This document shows positions 1-7,967 of a stretch of 60,655 nt of DNA, piece after piece. The translations under genes and the position numbers were made by a program. Source of the DNA: Acrocarpospora macrocephala (GTDB taxonomy: Bacteria; Actinomycetota; Actinomycetes; Streptosporangiales; Streptosporangiaceae). The notes below the pieces were generated by a model that saw only the letters and a program-made list of their open reading frames with translations, had not been told where the DNA came from and ran no database searches. Within the stretch, counting starts at the first letter, position 1. Each line of letters begins with the position of its first letter. The stretch is from contig NZ_BLAE01000073.1 of the NCBI RefSeq assembly GCF_009687865.1, forward strand, positions 1 to 60,655, written 5' to 3'.

Positions 1-250
1 GTGGAGGCGGCGGGGGAGGCGTCGTCGGGACGGGCGAAAGAGGACCAGGATCGGGGTCCTCCGTGCATATCAACTCCCCGTTCGTTTGCACCGAGCAGCG
101 GGCGTAGCTCGCGGGGGCGGCCACCACCTGCACCAACCCGACGAACGCCGAGGCCGCCGCGATGGCCGCCGCGGTCACCGCACGGGACCTGCGCGAGCGG
201 CGGCGTTTGCGCCGCACCTCCCGTCTGGCCCGGCTATCTGATGCTGCCAT
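1..250 (-). CDS. Hypothetical membrane-anchored or secreted protein, C-terminus beyond the window
   Basis: The frame is open from an ATG at 250 down to the left edge of the window, about 83 codons, with no stop. A GGAG Shine-Dalgarno core lies 7 nt upstream of that ATG. The protein starts with a short polar stretch, then a strongly basic Arg/Lys segment, then a hydrophobic Ala/Val segment (about residues 25-50). A short region with two Cys (SYARCSVQTNGELICTED) and a Pro/Thr run at the window edge follow. This is the layout of a signal peptide or signal anchor followed by an extracytoplasmic linker. Its start overlaps the end of the Fic gene by 17 bp, so the two are probably co-transcribed. 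No family was recognised and the C-terminal domain lies outside the window. Confidence 0.6.
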   Translation of the reverse strand, partial: MAASDSRARREVRRKRRRSRRSRAVTAAAIAAASAFVGLVQVVAAPASYARCSVQTNGELICTEDPDPGPLSPVPTTPPPPPP

Positions 251-749
251 GGGTTTTCTCCTTTCTTCCATTTCTGCCGAGCAGGACGTGGACGTTGGCG
301 GCCGAGGTCACCGCCAGCTCCGCCACGTACCGGCACCAAAAAGCGCGGTCGCCCTCGCGGTAGCGGCGATGCGCCTCCAGGAACCGGGGCATGTTCGCGG
401 CGAACAGCAGGCCCAGCGGCGGAACCAGCGAGCCGACCAGGCCGCGCCGACGGGGAATCACTTGCATCAGGCACCTGCCGAGGCGCCCGTTGCCGTCCAT
501 GAACGGATGGATGAACTCAAGCTGGGCATAACCGACGGCCGCCTGCTCCAGCGAAGTGACCAGTTGGTCCGCGCGGCGGTGCCCGGACAGGATCGCGTCA
601 CACTCGCGCGCCGCCTCCTCGGCCTCGCCGAAGCCGCCGCAGCTCTCCGCCGTGGCGATCGGTGCGGGAACCAGCGCCGCGTATTCACGGCCGTCGGACC
701 ACACGCCGTGCACCACACGCGTCACCGCGCCGGACGCCATAGCAGTCAT
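234..749 (-). CDS. Short Fic-domain protein (AMPylase/phosphocholinase fold), possibly N-terminally truncated
   Basis: The 171-residue product carries the Fic active-site loop HPFMDGNGRLGR (about residues 81-92), an almost perfect match to HPFx(D/E)GNGRxxR. Fic enzymes use the His and the GNGR loop to transfer AMP or a related group from a nucleotide to Ser/Thr/Tyr of a target. Typical stand-alone actinobacterial Fic proteins are about 350 residues, with a helical N-terminal part and sometimes an inhibitory helix. Both appear to be missing, and the product begins near the segment that normally precedes the Fic core. The start at 749 has a GGGAG motif about 6 nt upstream, so it may be expressed as a minimal Fic protein rather than being dead. 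It overlaps the following gene. Target and activity are unknown. Confidence 0.7.
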   Translation of the reverse strand: MTAMASGAVTRVVHGVWSDGREYAALVPAPIATAESCGGFGEAEEAARECDAILSGHRRADQLVTSLEQAAVGYAQLEFIHPFMDGNGRLGRCLMQVIPRRRGLVGSLVPPLGLLFAANMPRFLEAHRRYREGDRAFWCRYVAELAVTSAANVHVLLGRNGRKEKTHGSIR

Positions 750-900
750 CGCTCGCTCCCGTCACCGGCCGACTGCCTGGCGGGCACGGTAGTGACGGAT
801 CGCGAACACGTACCAGATCAGCGGGAGTTACCAAATTTCCGCAGGCATAACCATGCCACCGGCGGCTTAACCATCTGGCGTCGGCGGAACGTACCACGCC

Positions 901-1104
901 CAGCAGGAATGTGCTGGTCAGCGGCAGAGGGTACAGGCCGACCATCGGCGGATGCGTGCGCTACTGCAGCCGCACTTCTCCCCCCGCCAAATGCGCGCCC
1001 TGCGGCCCCGCATCGCCGAATTGACCCGCGGCCTGCTGGACGACCTGGCCGCGCACGGCAGCCCCGCCGACCTGCAGAAGTCCTGCGACATGATCCACTC
1101 GTAG
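901..1104 (+). pseudogene. Cytochrome P450 N-terminal relic
   Basis: From about 922 to the TAG at 1102-1104 the plus strand encodes a segment containing RMRALLQPHFSPRQMRALRP and then RIAELTRGLLDDLAAHGSPA. This is typical of the B'-D helix region of bacterial P450s (the usual form is DPPEHxRxRxLxxPxFTPRxxxxLRPxI). Neither the I-helix AGxET nor the haem Cys motif is present nearby, and the similarity ends at an abrupt stop, so only about 50-60 residues of a roughly 400-residue enzyme survive. The surrounding bases 750-900 and 1105-1265 have no convincing gene. The full-length P450 at 33-34 kb is a different gene. Confidence 0.6.
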
Positions 1105-1265
1105 CCGGTGGGCGGCACGGAGGATTTCTCGTCACCCTGCTGGGTGACCCAGTGCTCGAGTTTGTGCTCGCTGGCCTGCCCGCCGATGCTATCGACAGGC
1201 ATCTCGCACAGTCGTGGCTCACCCTAGGATGAGCCGGGACGTGGCGAAACGGCTGGGCGGGGAGA

Positions 1266-2111
1266 ATGCCGGGATTCAAGGTGCGGGCCGTGGTCGAGGA
1301 TGACATGCCCGCCGTGCGGCACGTGGCCAAGCGCTTTGGGCTGTTGACCGGGTGGCCCGCGGCGTGCGACTTCCTCGACGCCGAGCGCGCTTTCGGCACG
1401 CTGCTCATCGCGTCGGCGGATCCCCGCGCCGCCCAGGGCTTCGGTGGCACCCTGCGACGGGAGGCCGTCACCCACCTGGGCGACCTGTTCGTCCTGCGCG
1501 AGCACCAGTCCTCCGGGGTAGGACGGGCACTGCTGTCGAATCTGCTCGCCGGCGACGGTCCGAAGGTGACGTTCGCCTCGTCCGACCCCCGTGCGGTGAG
1601 TCTCTATGTCCGGTACGGGCTGCGCCCCTGGTGCCCGCTGCTCTACCTGACCGGGCCGGCCGCCGGGCTACCCGCGCCACCGGTGCGGGAGGCGCGGGTG
1701 GAGGACGTAGCACCGTTGGACGCTCGCGCCGCGGGAGGGGCCCGGCCAGACACGCTCGCCTGGTACGCCGCCATCCCGGGCGTCACGCCGTACACGACCG
1801 ACCAGGGATACGCCTTCGCGCGCGTAACCGACGGTCAGATCGTGATCGGCCCCGCCGGCGGCGAGACTCCGCAGGACTGCGCGCAAACCGTGCTCGGCGC
1901 CCTCGCCGCGACCGCCGAAGGAATCGGCGCCGGCCCGTTCCCCCAGGCGGCGCGAACGGCCCGGATCGCGGTGCCGGGCGTGCATCCGCTCGTGCCAGTG
2001 CTCATCGGGGCCGGCTGGCGAATCAGCGACATGGACACGTTCATGGCCAACGACGCCGCCCTCACCATGATCCACCCCAGCCGCTACATCCCACACCCCG
2101 ACCTCGGCTGA
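1266..2111 (+). CDS. GNAT-family N-acetyltransferase
   Basis: The 281-residue product has a GNAT core in its first half. A beta-strand with LGDLFVLREHQSSGVGRALL contains the acetyl-CoA pyrophosphate-binding pattern (Q/RxxGxG/A). It is followed by a VTFASSDPRAVSLYVRYGLRP segment matching motif B, where a residue near the YxRxGF-like end helps acetyl-CoA binding. The second half (about residues 140-281) looks like a degenerate second GNAT fold, so the protein belongs to the tandem-GNAT type. The acceptor is unknown. It starts at ATG 1266 after a GGCGGGGA purine stretch. It stands alone, convergent with the trypsin-STAND gene, with about 105 bp between them. Confidence 0.8.
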   Translation: MPGFKVRAVVEDDMPAVRHVAKRFGLLTGWPAACDFLDAERAFGTLLIASADPRAAQGFGGTLRREAVTHLGDLFVLREHQSSGVGRALLSNLLAGDGPKVTFASSDPRAVSLYVRYGLRPWCPLLYLTGPAAGLPAPPVREARVEDVAPLDARAAGGARPDTLAWYAAIPGVTPYTTDQGYAFARVTDGQIVIGPAGGETPQDCAQTVLGALAATAEGIGAGPFPQAARTARIAVPGVHPLVPVLIGAGWRISDMDTFMANDAALTMIHPSRYIPHPDLG

Positions 2112-2216
2112 CAACGCGCCCACCGTAGGACGACAGCACGTAGGGGCCCTCCCAGAGCGGGGGCGTCCATGGCTTGGTCTCGCTGGCCGGGGGGGGTTCG
2201 TTCGTCGCGGAGATGA

Positions 2217-5200
2217 TCAGGCAGGATGCGCTGGGCGGTGAGGCGGACCCGGCGCTCCGTTTTCGCTTTTGATCTTGACTAAGACCAGCAAGTTGTTCAC
2301 CGCGTCGACGTCACCCGCCTGGCCAGCCTTACGTAGCCAGGTCTCGGCCTCGACCCACTCGCCCTTCTTCATGAGCACCATCCCCAGCACATTCATCGCC
2401 CGCACGTCGCCGAACGTGGTGCTGCGCCGAGACCAAGCCTCGGCCTCGTCCAGCTCATCCCGCCTGATCAGCAGCAGCGCCAGATCCGTCATGGCGCTGT
2501 GGCCGCCCGCCTCGGCAGCCCTGCGCCACCAGGGTTCGGCCTCCTCCAGGCGGCCCTGCCGCCGCAACACGATTCCCAACCGGGTCATCGCCATAGTGTC
2601 GCCGGCCTCGGCTGCCTTGGCATACCAGCGCGCAGCCTCGTCGAGCTCGTTCCGCTGGTCGTGGAGCACGGCGAGGTGGCGGATGGCGTTCATGTCGCCG
2701 GTCTCGGCCGCCTGGCGATACCAGTCGACCTCCTCTCCGAACGGATCGGCGTCCTGCTCGCGTAGCCATTCCGGTACCGGTTCGTTAGTGATCCGCTTCC
2801 ATTCGGCGGCCACGTCCTTGGGTGCCATTCGATAGGCGGCGCGGAGCAGCCGGGACGCCTGGTAGGTGACCATTTCGCTGCTCTCGAGAGTGATCGCGCC
2901 GGGGTGGCCAAACCAGATCGTCGATATCAGCGGCACGGCGGCGTCCACCGGCCGACTCGCCTCCAAGCGCAGGAACCCGAGCAGCAGCAGCACTTGGAGA
3001 TAGCCGGCGCCGAAGCGCGCCAAGGAGCCCACGGCCAGCTCTCCCCAGAGCGGGGCCATCCTTTCGGCCACATCCAGCGCTCGACCGTGCTCCCCGAGGT
3101 GGGCGAGCAGGGACGTGAGAAGGTTCAGCGATCGGGCCAATCCCTCTTGGTAGGCGTCGGGGTCGGCCTCGGCCAGCGGCTCATAGATGTCCACCGCGCG
3201 CTGGGCGTGGGCCAGCGCTCCATCGGGCAGCCTGGCGGTCGCGCAAATCATGACCAGGGCGCCCAGCGCCGCAGCGAGGGCAGGGCGCTTCCCGGCGTCC
3301 TCCTCGGCCGCCTGCTCATAGAGGGCGACCGAGCGCCGCATGGCAGTCAGAGCCTCGCTTGTTCTTGATGTGGGAAACATCTCCGCGAAGTCTCTCAGCG
3401 TGGACGCCAGGAGGAGCCGATGGGCACCTGGGTCCGCTGCGGCAAGGCGTTCGCTGATGTCGAGTGCGCGCTGGATCGCGACGGTGGCGTTGTGCCGTTC
3501 CCCCATCTTGGCGAGCTGCTTGGCGAGGTCGGCTAGCACGGAGGCGAACGCGGGCAGGAACAGGTCGGGCTCCTGCTCGGCCAACCACTCGTAATAGCCG
3601 ACCGCGAGCCGGAAGCCCTGCAGCGCGTCGTGCGTTCGGCTCTGCGCGACCATCTGCCGCGCCAGGTTGGTGGCGGCGGCGGCGAAGGCGTTTAGATCGG
3701 CGGCGGTGCGCAGGGAGCCGGTCTCCAGGTGAATGGCGCCGATGGTCGTGTAGACCTGGACCTTGAGGTCGCCGAGGAGCCGACTGCGGGCAGGGAGCGC
3801 GCCAGCCAGCTCCCACAGCGGCTCCAGCGACTCGGTTCGGCGGGGCATGTTCTCGACAGCTTCAGTCAGAGCCGACAGCAGCGGATCAGGGTTCTCGGTC
3901 TGCAGCGCGATCGCCACGGCGTGCCGGGCGAGATCGGGCTGACCGCCGATCAAGCTAGTGAGCTGGCCGACGAGGTCAGGCTGGTGGAGCGCGGCGCGGG
4001 CGAGGACGTGCAGGACATGCCGCGCCCGGGTAGCGGAGGGTTCGGTGAGAGCGCGGGCCAGGAAGCCGGGGTTCTCACGGGTGACCGCCGCGACGAGGTA
4101 CTCGGCGAGCAGGTCGGGATGCAGCGATCCCCAGTAAGCGTCGCCTGCTGCCGGATACAGTTCATGCAGCCAGACCGCGACGCGGATGTGCAGGTCCTCG
4201 TCTCCGGCGGCGATACCGGGTACGGCCGCTATCAGGCGCAATGCCTCGCCCTGGGTTGACGCCCCGCACAACGCGGCCATAGCCACCGCACGAGCCAGAA
4301 CATGGTTGTGCAGATTGACGCGAGTGTTGGGCGGACGCCGGAGGGCGGTGCTCTTCCAGTAGCGCCGCTCATGGCGCAGGATCTCCTGCTCGGGCATACC
4401 GCCTGCGTCCGAGCCGCCCAGCACGACGACGAGGGCAGCCATCTGTATGTCCAGCGCGGTGCGGTAGCGCTCAGCACGCAGATCCGGTGTGCCATCGCCA
4501 GCCCCGGTGCCAACGTCGACACCATCGGCCTGGTTACGTCGTGGGCTCGGCTCCGGTACTGCGGGCAGACTCAGCCGACCGGGTCCGGAAAGCCGGTTCA
4601 AAGCGGTGCGCAGCTGGGTCACGGCGTGAGTGAATGCCTGTTGGCGGGCGGTGAGGCTGTCGTCCAGTACGGGCAGCGCGGTGACGTGGCCAGGGTCGGC
4701 CAGGTAGGCCAGTTCGCCCAGATCATCACCCAGTGTCTGCCACCAGTCGCCCGCCGAGCGGGCCAGCAGCAACACCCGGGTCGGCGCGCCCCGTTCGGCC
4801 AGCGCGCGCAGCAGGTCCAGCACTTGCCCGGCGCGGGTCTCGGCGTAGTCGACGATGACCAACAGCCGCTCGGCGCCGGAGGCCAGCCGGGCGAACGCCG
4901 CCCGCTCGACCTGGCCGCCGCCCCCCACGAGGGAATCGGCCAAGACCGCGATCACCCAGGAGCCGGCCAGGTCATGGGCGAAGGCGCGGGCCAACCGGGT
5001 CTTGCCCTGCCCACCCGGTCCGGTGTACAACCGCACCCTCACCCCACCGCTCCGGTCTTCGGCGTTGGCCCAGGCACGTAGTCCGGCCAGCTCTCGCTCA
5101 CGGCCGTAGAAGCCCACCGCCTCGGCGTCGGCACGCAGCAGCATCGCCGGCGAGCGCGGCCGCACCCGGGCCGGACTGGTCAGCACCGCCGCCAACTCGG

Positions 5201-5843
5201 CTGGTTCGGCCACCGCTCGCTGCCCGGTCGCCTGCTCGATGAGGGTGCGGAAGGCGAGATCGAAGACGAACGCACGGACCGGCACCACGCTCAGACGACG
5301 GGCTCCGTACTTCGGGGTCTCCTCCACCACCACCCCGACGATCAGATCCCCGGCCAGCACCGCAGCACCGGACAGGCCCGCCCACCGCAGCCCGTCAGGG
5401 CGTTGTATCGGGACCGGGCCCTCGATGTCGGCCTGAGCACGCCCGCTGAGCCAACCGGCCCCCGAATTGACCGACATCTGCAAATGCTCGACATCCCGGC
5501 TGCCATCTCCGGCCTGCTGAGCCCAGGGAAACCCCATCGCTTCGACCGGGTTGGCGGCGCTTATCCCGGTGTAGACACCCCACCGGGCCGTCGGCACCGC
5601 CAGCACCTGGTCCTGCTCGACGGTGACAGCCAGCACCGCCACATCCTCGACCGGGCTTCGCCAGGCGACCCGGCAGAGCCGTTTCCGGTCGTCGCCGAGC
5701 AGCCGCACCCCTACCTCGACGGCGGCTTCCACCGCGTGGCGGGCGGTCAGCACCAGACCCGGCGCGATCAGATAGCCACTGGCCAGAGCCAAAGGCCTCG
5801 CATCGCGGCGGGCGAGGATGTCGACGACCGGACTCTGACGCAT
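2217..5843 (-). CDS. Trypsin-like protease - STAND NTPase - TPR/Sel1 repeat protein
   Basis: This is a 1208-residue multidomain protein. Residues about 1-200 form a trypsin-like serine protease domain with visible triad candidates: His36 in LTARHAV, Asp67 in VEDVAVLAV and Ser158 in GLSGAAVL. Residues about 245-480 form a STAND-type ATPase with an FYGRERELAGL start, Walker A GPGGQGKT (275-282) and a Walker B-like LLVIVDYAET. A long helical repeat region follows (TPR-like), ending in Sel1-type repeats such as AARWYAKAAEAGDTMAMTRL. In this family the repeats are thought to sense a trigger, the NTPase oligomerises and the protease is the effector. The preceding trypco2 gene ends 45 bp upstream, so they form an operon. 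It is likely cytoplasmic, since there is no signal peptide. ATG 5843 has a GGAGAGG-type Shine-Dalgarno. Trigger and target are unknown. Confidence 0.85.
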   Translation of the reverse strand: MRQSPVVDILARRDARPLALASGYLIAPGLVLTARHAVEAAVEVGVRLLGDDRKRLCRVAWRSPVEDVAVLAVTVEQDQVLAVPTARWGVYTGISAANPVEAMGFPWAQQAGDGSRDVEHLQMSVNSGAGWLSGRAQADIEGPVPIQRPDGLRWAGLSGAAVLAGDLIVGVVVEETPKYGARRLSVVPVRAFVFDLAFRTLIEQATGQRAVAEPAELAAVLTSPARVRPRSPAMLLRADAEAVGFYGRERELAGLRAWANAEDRSGGVRVRLYTGPGGQGKTRLARAFAHDLAGSWVIAVLADSLVGGGGQVERAAFARLASGAERLLVIVDYAETRAGQVLDLLRALAERGAPTRVLLLARSAGDWWQTLGDDLGELAYLADPGHVTALPVLDDSLTARQQAFTHAVTQLRTALNRLSGPGRLSLPAVPEPSPRRNQADGVDVGTGAGDGTPDLRAERYRTALDIQMAALVVVLGGSDAGGMPEQEILRHERRYWKSTALRRPPNTRVNLHNHVLARAVAMAALCGASTQGEALRLIAAVPGIAAGDEDLHIRVAVWLHELYPAAGDAYWGSLHPDLLAEYLVAAVTRENPGFLARALTEPSATRARHVLHVLARAALHQPDLVGQLTSLIGGQPDLARHAVAIALQTENPDPLLSALTEAVENMPRRTESLEPLWELAGALPARSRLLGDLKVQVYTTIGAIHLETGSLRTAADLNAFAAAATNLARQMVAQSRTHDALQGFRLAVGYYEWLAEQEPDLFLPAFASVLADLAKQLAKMGERHNATVAIQRALDISERLAAADPGAHRLLLASTLRDFAEMFPTSRTSEALTAMRRSVALYEQAAEEDAGKRPALAAALGALVMICATARLPDGALAHAQRAVDIYEPLAEADPDAYQEGLARSLNLLTSLLAHLGEHGRALDVAERMAPLWGELAVGSLARFGAGYLQVLLLLGFLRLEASRPVDAAVPLISTIWFGHPGAITLESSEMVTYQASRLLRAAYRMAPKDVAAEWKRITNEPVPEWLREQDADPFGEEVDWYRQAAETGDMNAIRHLAVLHDQRNELDEAARWYAKAAEAGDTMAMTRLGIVLRRQGRLEEAEPWWRRAAEAGGHSAMTDLALLLIRRDELDEAEAWSRRSTTFGDVRAMNVLGMVLMKKGEWVEAETWLRKAGQAGDVDAVNNLLVLVKIKSENGAPGPPHRPAHPA

Positions 5844-5888
5844 GCCACCTCTCCAGAGCCGCTGGCCAGGCTGATGCCCGCGTACCGG

Positions 5889-6224
5889 TTACCAGGACCG
5901 CGACGGGCGCGACTGCGCCTGGGCCACCTCGTCATTGATCACCGGGCGCTCACCGGTCGCAACCGAGAACGGCGCCAGAGAGAACATAATGCGGTGGGTG
6001 TCGGTGTGGCTCCGCTTGCCCGAGGCACCCGCCTCGACCACGCCGAGGGTCAGCTTGCCCTCCCCGCCCTTCTCCCTGCCGATCTGCACCAGGAACTCCA
6101 CCTCCACCGCGTCCACGGTGAACCGCAACTCCTCCCCCAGCATCTCTGCGCGGTTGCGCGCCTTGACAACCTCACCGCGCACCAACTCCATCGCTTCGGC
6201 CAGCGACAGCAACTCATCACCCAC
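5889..6224 (-). CDS. Trypco2-family protein (trypsin-co-occurring domain 2)
   Basis: This small 111-residue protein starts LSLAEAMELVRGEVVKARNR and continues with LRFTVDAVEVEFLVQIGRE, then KLTLGVVEAGASGKRS and THRIMFSLAP. That order of a helix, a VExEL-type strand, the xVxxAGASG turn and a THxIxxxL strand is the signature I know for the trypco2 domain, a partner found next to trypsin-STAND proteins in actinobacterial conflict systems. It starts at GTG 6224. The GGGAG Shine-Dalgarno for this start lies inside the first 30-bp repeat (6226-6255). The downstream gene is the trypsin-STAND protein, which fits a two-gene unit. Its biochemical role is not established; an accessory or adaptor role is inferred. 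Confidence 0.8.
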   Translation of the reverse strand: MGDELLSLAEAMELVRGEVVKARNRAEMLGEELRFTVDAVEVEFLVQIGREKGGEGKLTLGVVEAGASGKRSHTDTHRIMFSLAPFSVATGERPVINDEVAQAQSRPSRSW

Positions 6225-6225
6225 G

Positions 6226-6321
6226 ACCGGCTCCCGTCTTTAGGACGCTGCACACACAGGACCTGCCAGTCCTCTTCGAGCTTGACCCCGTACCGGCTCC
6301 CGTCTTTAGGACGCTGCACAC
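6226..6321. repeat. Two exact 30-bp direct repeats separated by 36 bp, upstream of trypco2
   Basis: The 30 bases at 6226-6255 and 6292-6321 are identical, giving a period of 66 bp. Each copy contains a short dyad, CGTC-TTTAG-GACG. The geometry (30-bp repeat, 36-bp spacer) resembles a minimal CRISPR unit, but there are only two copies, no cas genes and no recognised repeat family. On the minus strand the proximal copy supplies the Shine-Dalgarno of the trypco2 gene. Because 66 is divisible by three, the repeats also read in frame as QRPKDGSR twice. A duplicated leader is therefore at least as likely as a CRISPR relic. Confidence 0.7.
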
Positions 6322-6477
6322 CCTAAACGCCACACCCGCCGCCGGTCGGCATATGCACCGATTTCCCCAAGATGCCTCACCGACCCTTACCGATCAAGGC
6401 CGAGCCGACCGATAGCGCATTGACGGGCGGTCAAGCCGCGTGCTGGCGGACGGTTGATCGCGTAGGGCCGCTGACTC

Positions 6478-7035
6478 TTAATCACCAGCGGCTCGGACTC
6501 GGCGGAACACCATGCCGGCGGTGATGGCGGCCGCTGCGCCCAGCAGCGCGAGTACGGCGGGGATGAGGGTCTCCGTCCAGGGCCACGCGCGGCCGGTCAG
6601 CTTGACGTCCTGCAGCGGGTACTCCAGCGTCTTGGCGGCGAACCGGGCGGTCTGCACGTCGTACGTGCGGGCGATGTCGCGCAGCACCGGATCGAAGGCG
6701 AACTCCTCGGTGGTGTGGAGGTATTCGGGCCGCAGGCCCGCGGTGCCCGGCACCTGGAGCCTGAAGGCGTCCAGGCCGGGCACGAGCAGCCGATCGAGGT
6801 CAGCGGCAGCCGCCGCGACCGTCGAGCGGGGCACGAACGTCAGGCCATGCCGGGAGCGGACCGGGCCGTCGCCGACCGCGACGGTCCGCCCGACCATGGA
6901 CTCCTCGGTGTAGGAGACGAACGTGGCGGCGAGCTCCAGTTCGCCGATGCCTTCGGTGAGCCGTACGCCGATGGTCGACGGCCTGCTCTGGTAGGAGGAG
7001 TTGAGGGCCACGACCACGTCTGATGCTGCCCAGTC
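6478..7035 (-). pseudogene. Detached C-terminal half of the DJ-1/PfpI membrane protein
   Basis: Directly after the TAA that ends the upstream reading frame (7036-7038), the same frame stays open for another 185 codons. It reads DWAASDVVVALNSSYQSR and continues to a C-terminal hydrophobic helix (PAVLALLGAAAAITAGMVF) with a basic tail. The segment has no Shine-Dalgarno of its own at the possible GTG at 7017. It looks like the extracytoplasmic and membrane-anchor part of the upstream protein, separated by one nonsense codon. It could still be translated by re-initiation or readthrough. I know of no separate family for this segment alone. Confidence 0.6.
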
Positions 7036-7839
7036 TTACACGGGGATCCGCGCGGAGACGCCGGGCGAATAGTGGCGCCAGTGGACGGCCTGGGCCGCCT
7101 CGCGGGCGGTGTCCATGTCGACCAGCCGTTCCACGATCCGGAGGGCGCCGTCGGTGCCGGACAGCACGCCCGCCGTGGTGATCACATTGCCGTCGTCCAC
7201 ATATCGCTCGCCACTGATCCAGTTGACGTCGGGGAAGTCGTCGCGCAGGCCGGCCAGCCGGGTCCAGTGCGAGGTCGCGGGCCTGCCGTCCAGCAGCCCG
7301 GTCGCGGCGAGCGTGCGCGCCCCGGCGCAGACGCTGACGGTCAGCGTGCCGGCGGCCGACTGCTGCCGCAGCCAGGCGTTGATGGAGTCGAACTCGGCGG
7401 GCGCGGGTGGCTGCAGCGCCGGAATCACCACGGCGTCGAGCTTGTCCCGCCGCTCGCCCAGCAGCCGCCCCAGTTCGGCGAAGGTGAGGTCGGGCACGAT
7501 GTCCAGGCCACCGGTCAGGGGCACCAGCCGGGAGCCGGCCGACACGACGTAGGTGTTGAACCTGCCGGTGCCTGCCAGCACCTCATACGGGCCGAGCAGG
7601 TCGGCCACGTTGGCGCCGCTGCCGCCGACCAGGAGCGCCACCGTGGGCTTGGCCGGATCGTGGACCTTCGCCGCGGGCTGAACCGAGACCGCGTCCGCGC
7701 GCGCCCGGTACAGGTCGCCGAACTTGCCGACGGTGTTGACCGCCGACACCCCGGCCGGGACCAGCAGCGCGGCCAGCACCACGGCCACCCTCCTGACCCA
7801 CACGCGGATCTTGCCGGTGCCTGCCTCATGAACTGTCAT
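7036..7839 (-). CDS. DJ-1/PfpI-domain membrane protein, apparently truncated by an in-frame stop
   Basis: The 267-residue product starts at ATG 7839 with AGGAG about 7 nt upstream. A basic N-terminus and one hydrophobic helix (VRRVAVVLAALLVPAGVSAV, about residues 14-33) give an uncleaved anchor or signal peptide. The rest is a DJ-1/PfpI (class I glutamine-amidotransferase-like) fold. TVALLVGGSGANVADLLGPY is the first strand and turn, and SVCAGARTLAATGLLDGRPA holds the nucleophile-elbow Cys. The family includes deglycase-like, protease-like and GlxA-type regulator proteins, so the exact reaction cannot be told. The frame continues after the TAA at 7036-7038 into a C-terminal membrane helix, suggesting that the intact gene encoded about 450 residues. 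Confidence 0.75.
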   Translation of the reverse strand: MTVHEAGTGKIRVWVRRVAVVLAALLVPAGVSAVNTVGKFGDLYRARADAVSVQPAAKVHDPAKPTVALLVGGSGANVADLLGPYEVLAGTGRFNTYVVSAGSRLVPLTGGLDIVPDLTFAELGRLLGERRDKLDAVVIPALQPPAPAEFDSINAWLRQQSAAGTLTVSVCAGARTLAATGLLDGRPATSHWTRLAGLRDDFPDVNWISGERYVDDGNVITTAGVLSGTDGALRIVERLVDMDTAREAAQAVHWRHYSPGVSARIPV

Positions 7840-7967
7840 CGCCAGGCTCCTATCGAAGAACGTGATGTCCCTGGCCGGCCGACGCCAGTTCAACGCTTCG
7901 GTCAGGCCCCGGCAAGCGGCCGCCGCACGGTTGTCCGAAAGGGTGGGTTTTATGTCCGATGTGGGCG

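Noticed and set aside
750-830. Short frame LIWYVFAIRHYRARQAVGR upstream of the Fic gene
   Set aside because: It looks like the tail of a membrane protein but has no clear start and is only about 20 codons.
918-1202. Minus-strand frame with SVPPTGYEW near the P450 relic
   Set aside because: No family or Shine-Dalgarno was recognised; it is antisense to the P450 relic over most of its length.
162-1232. Long plus-strand frame of 356 codons
   Set aside because: It runs antisense to the Fic gene and through the P450 relic in another frame; the composition is Arg/Ala/Pro-rich, typical of shadow frames.
6226-6321. CRISPR array call
   Set aside because: Only two repeats, no cas genes and no known repeat family; kept as a repeat instead.
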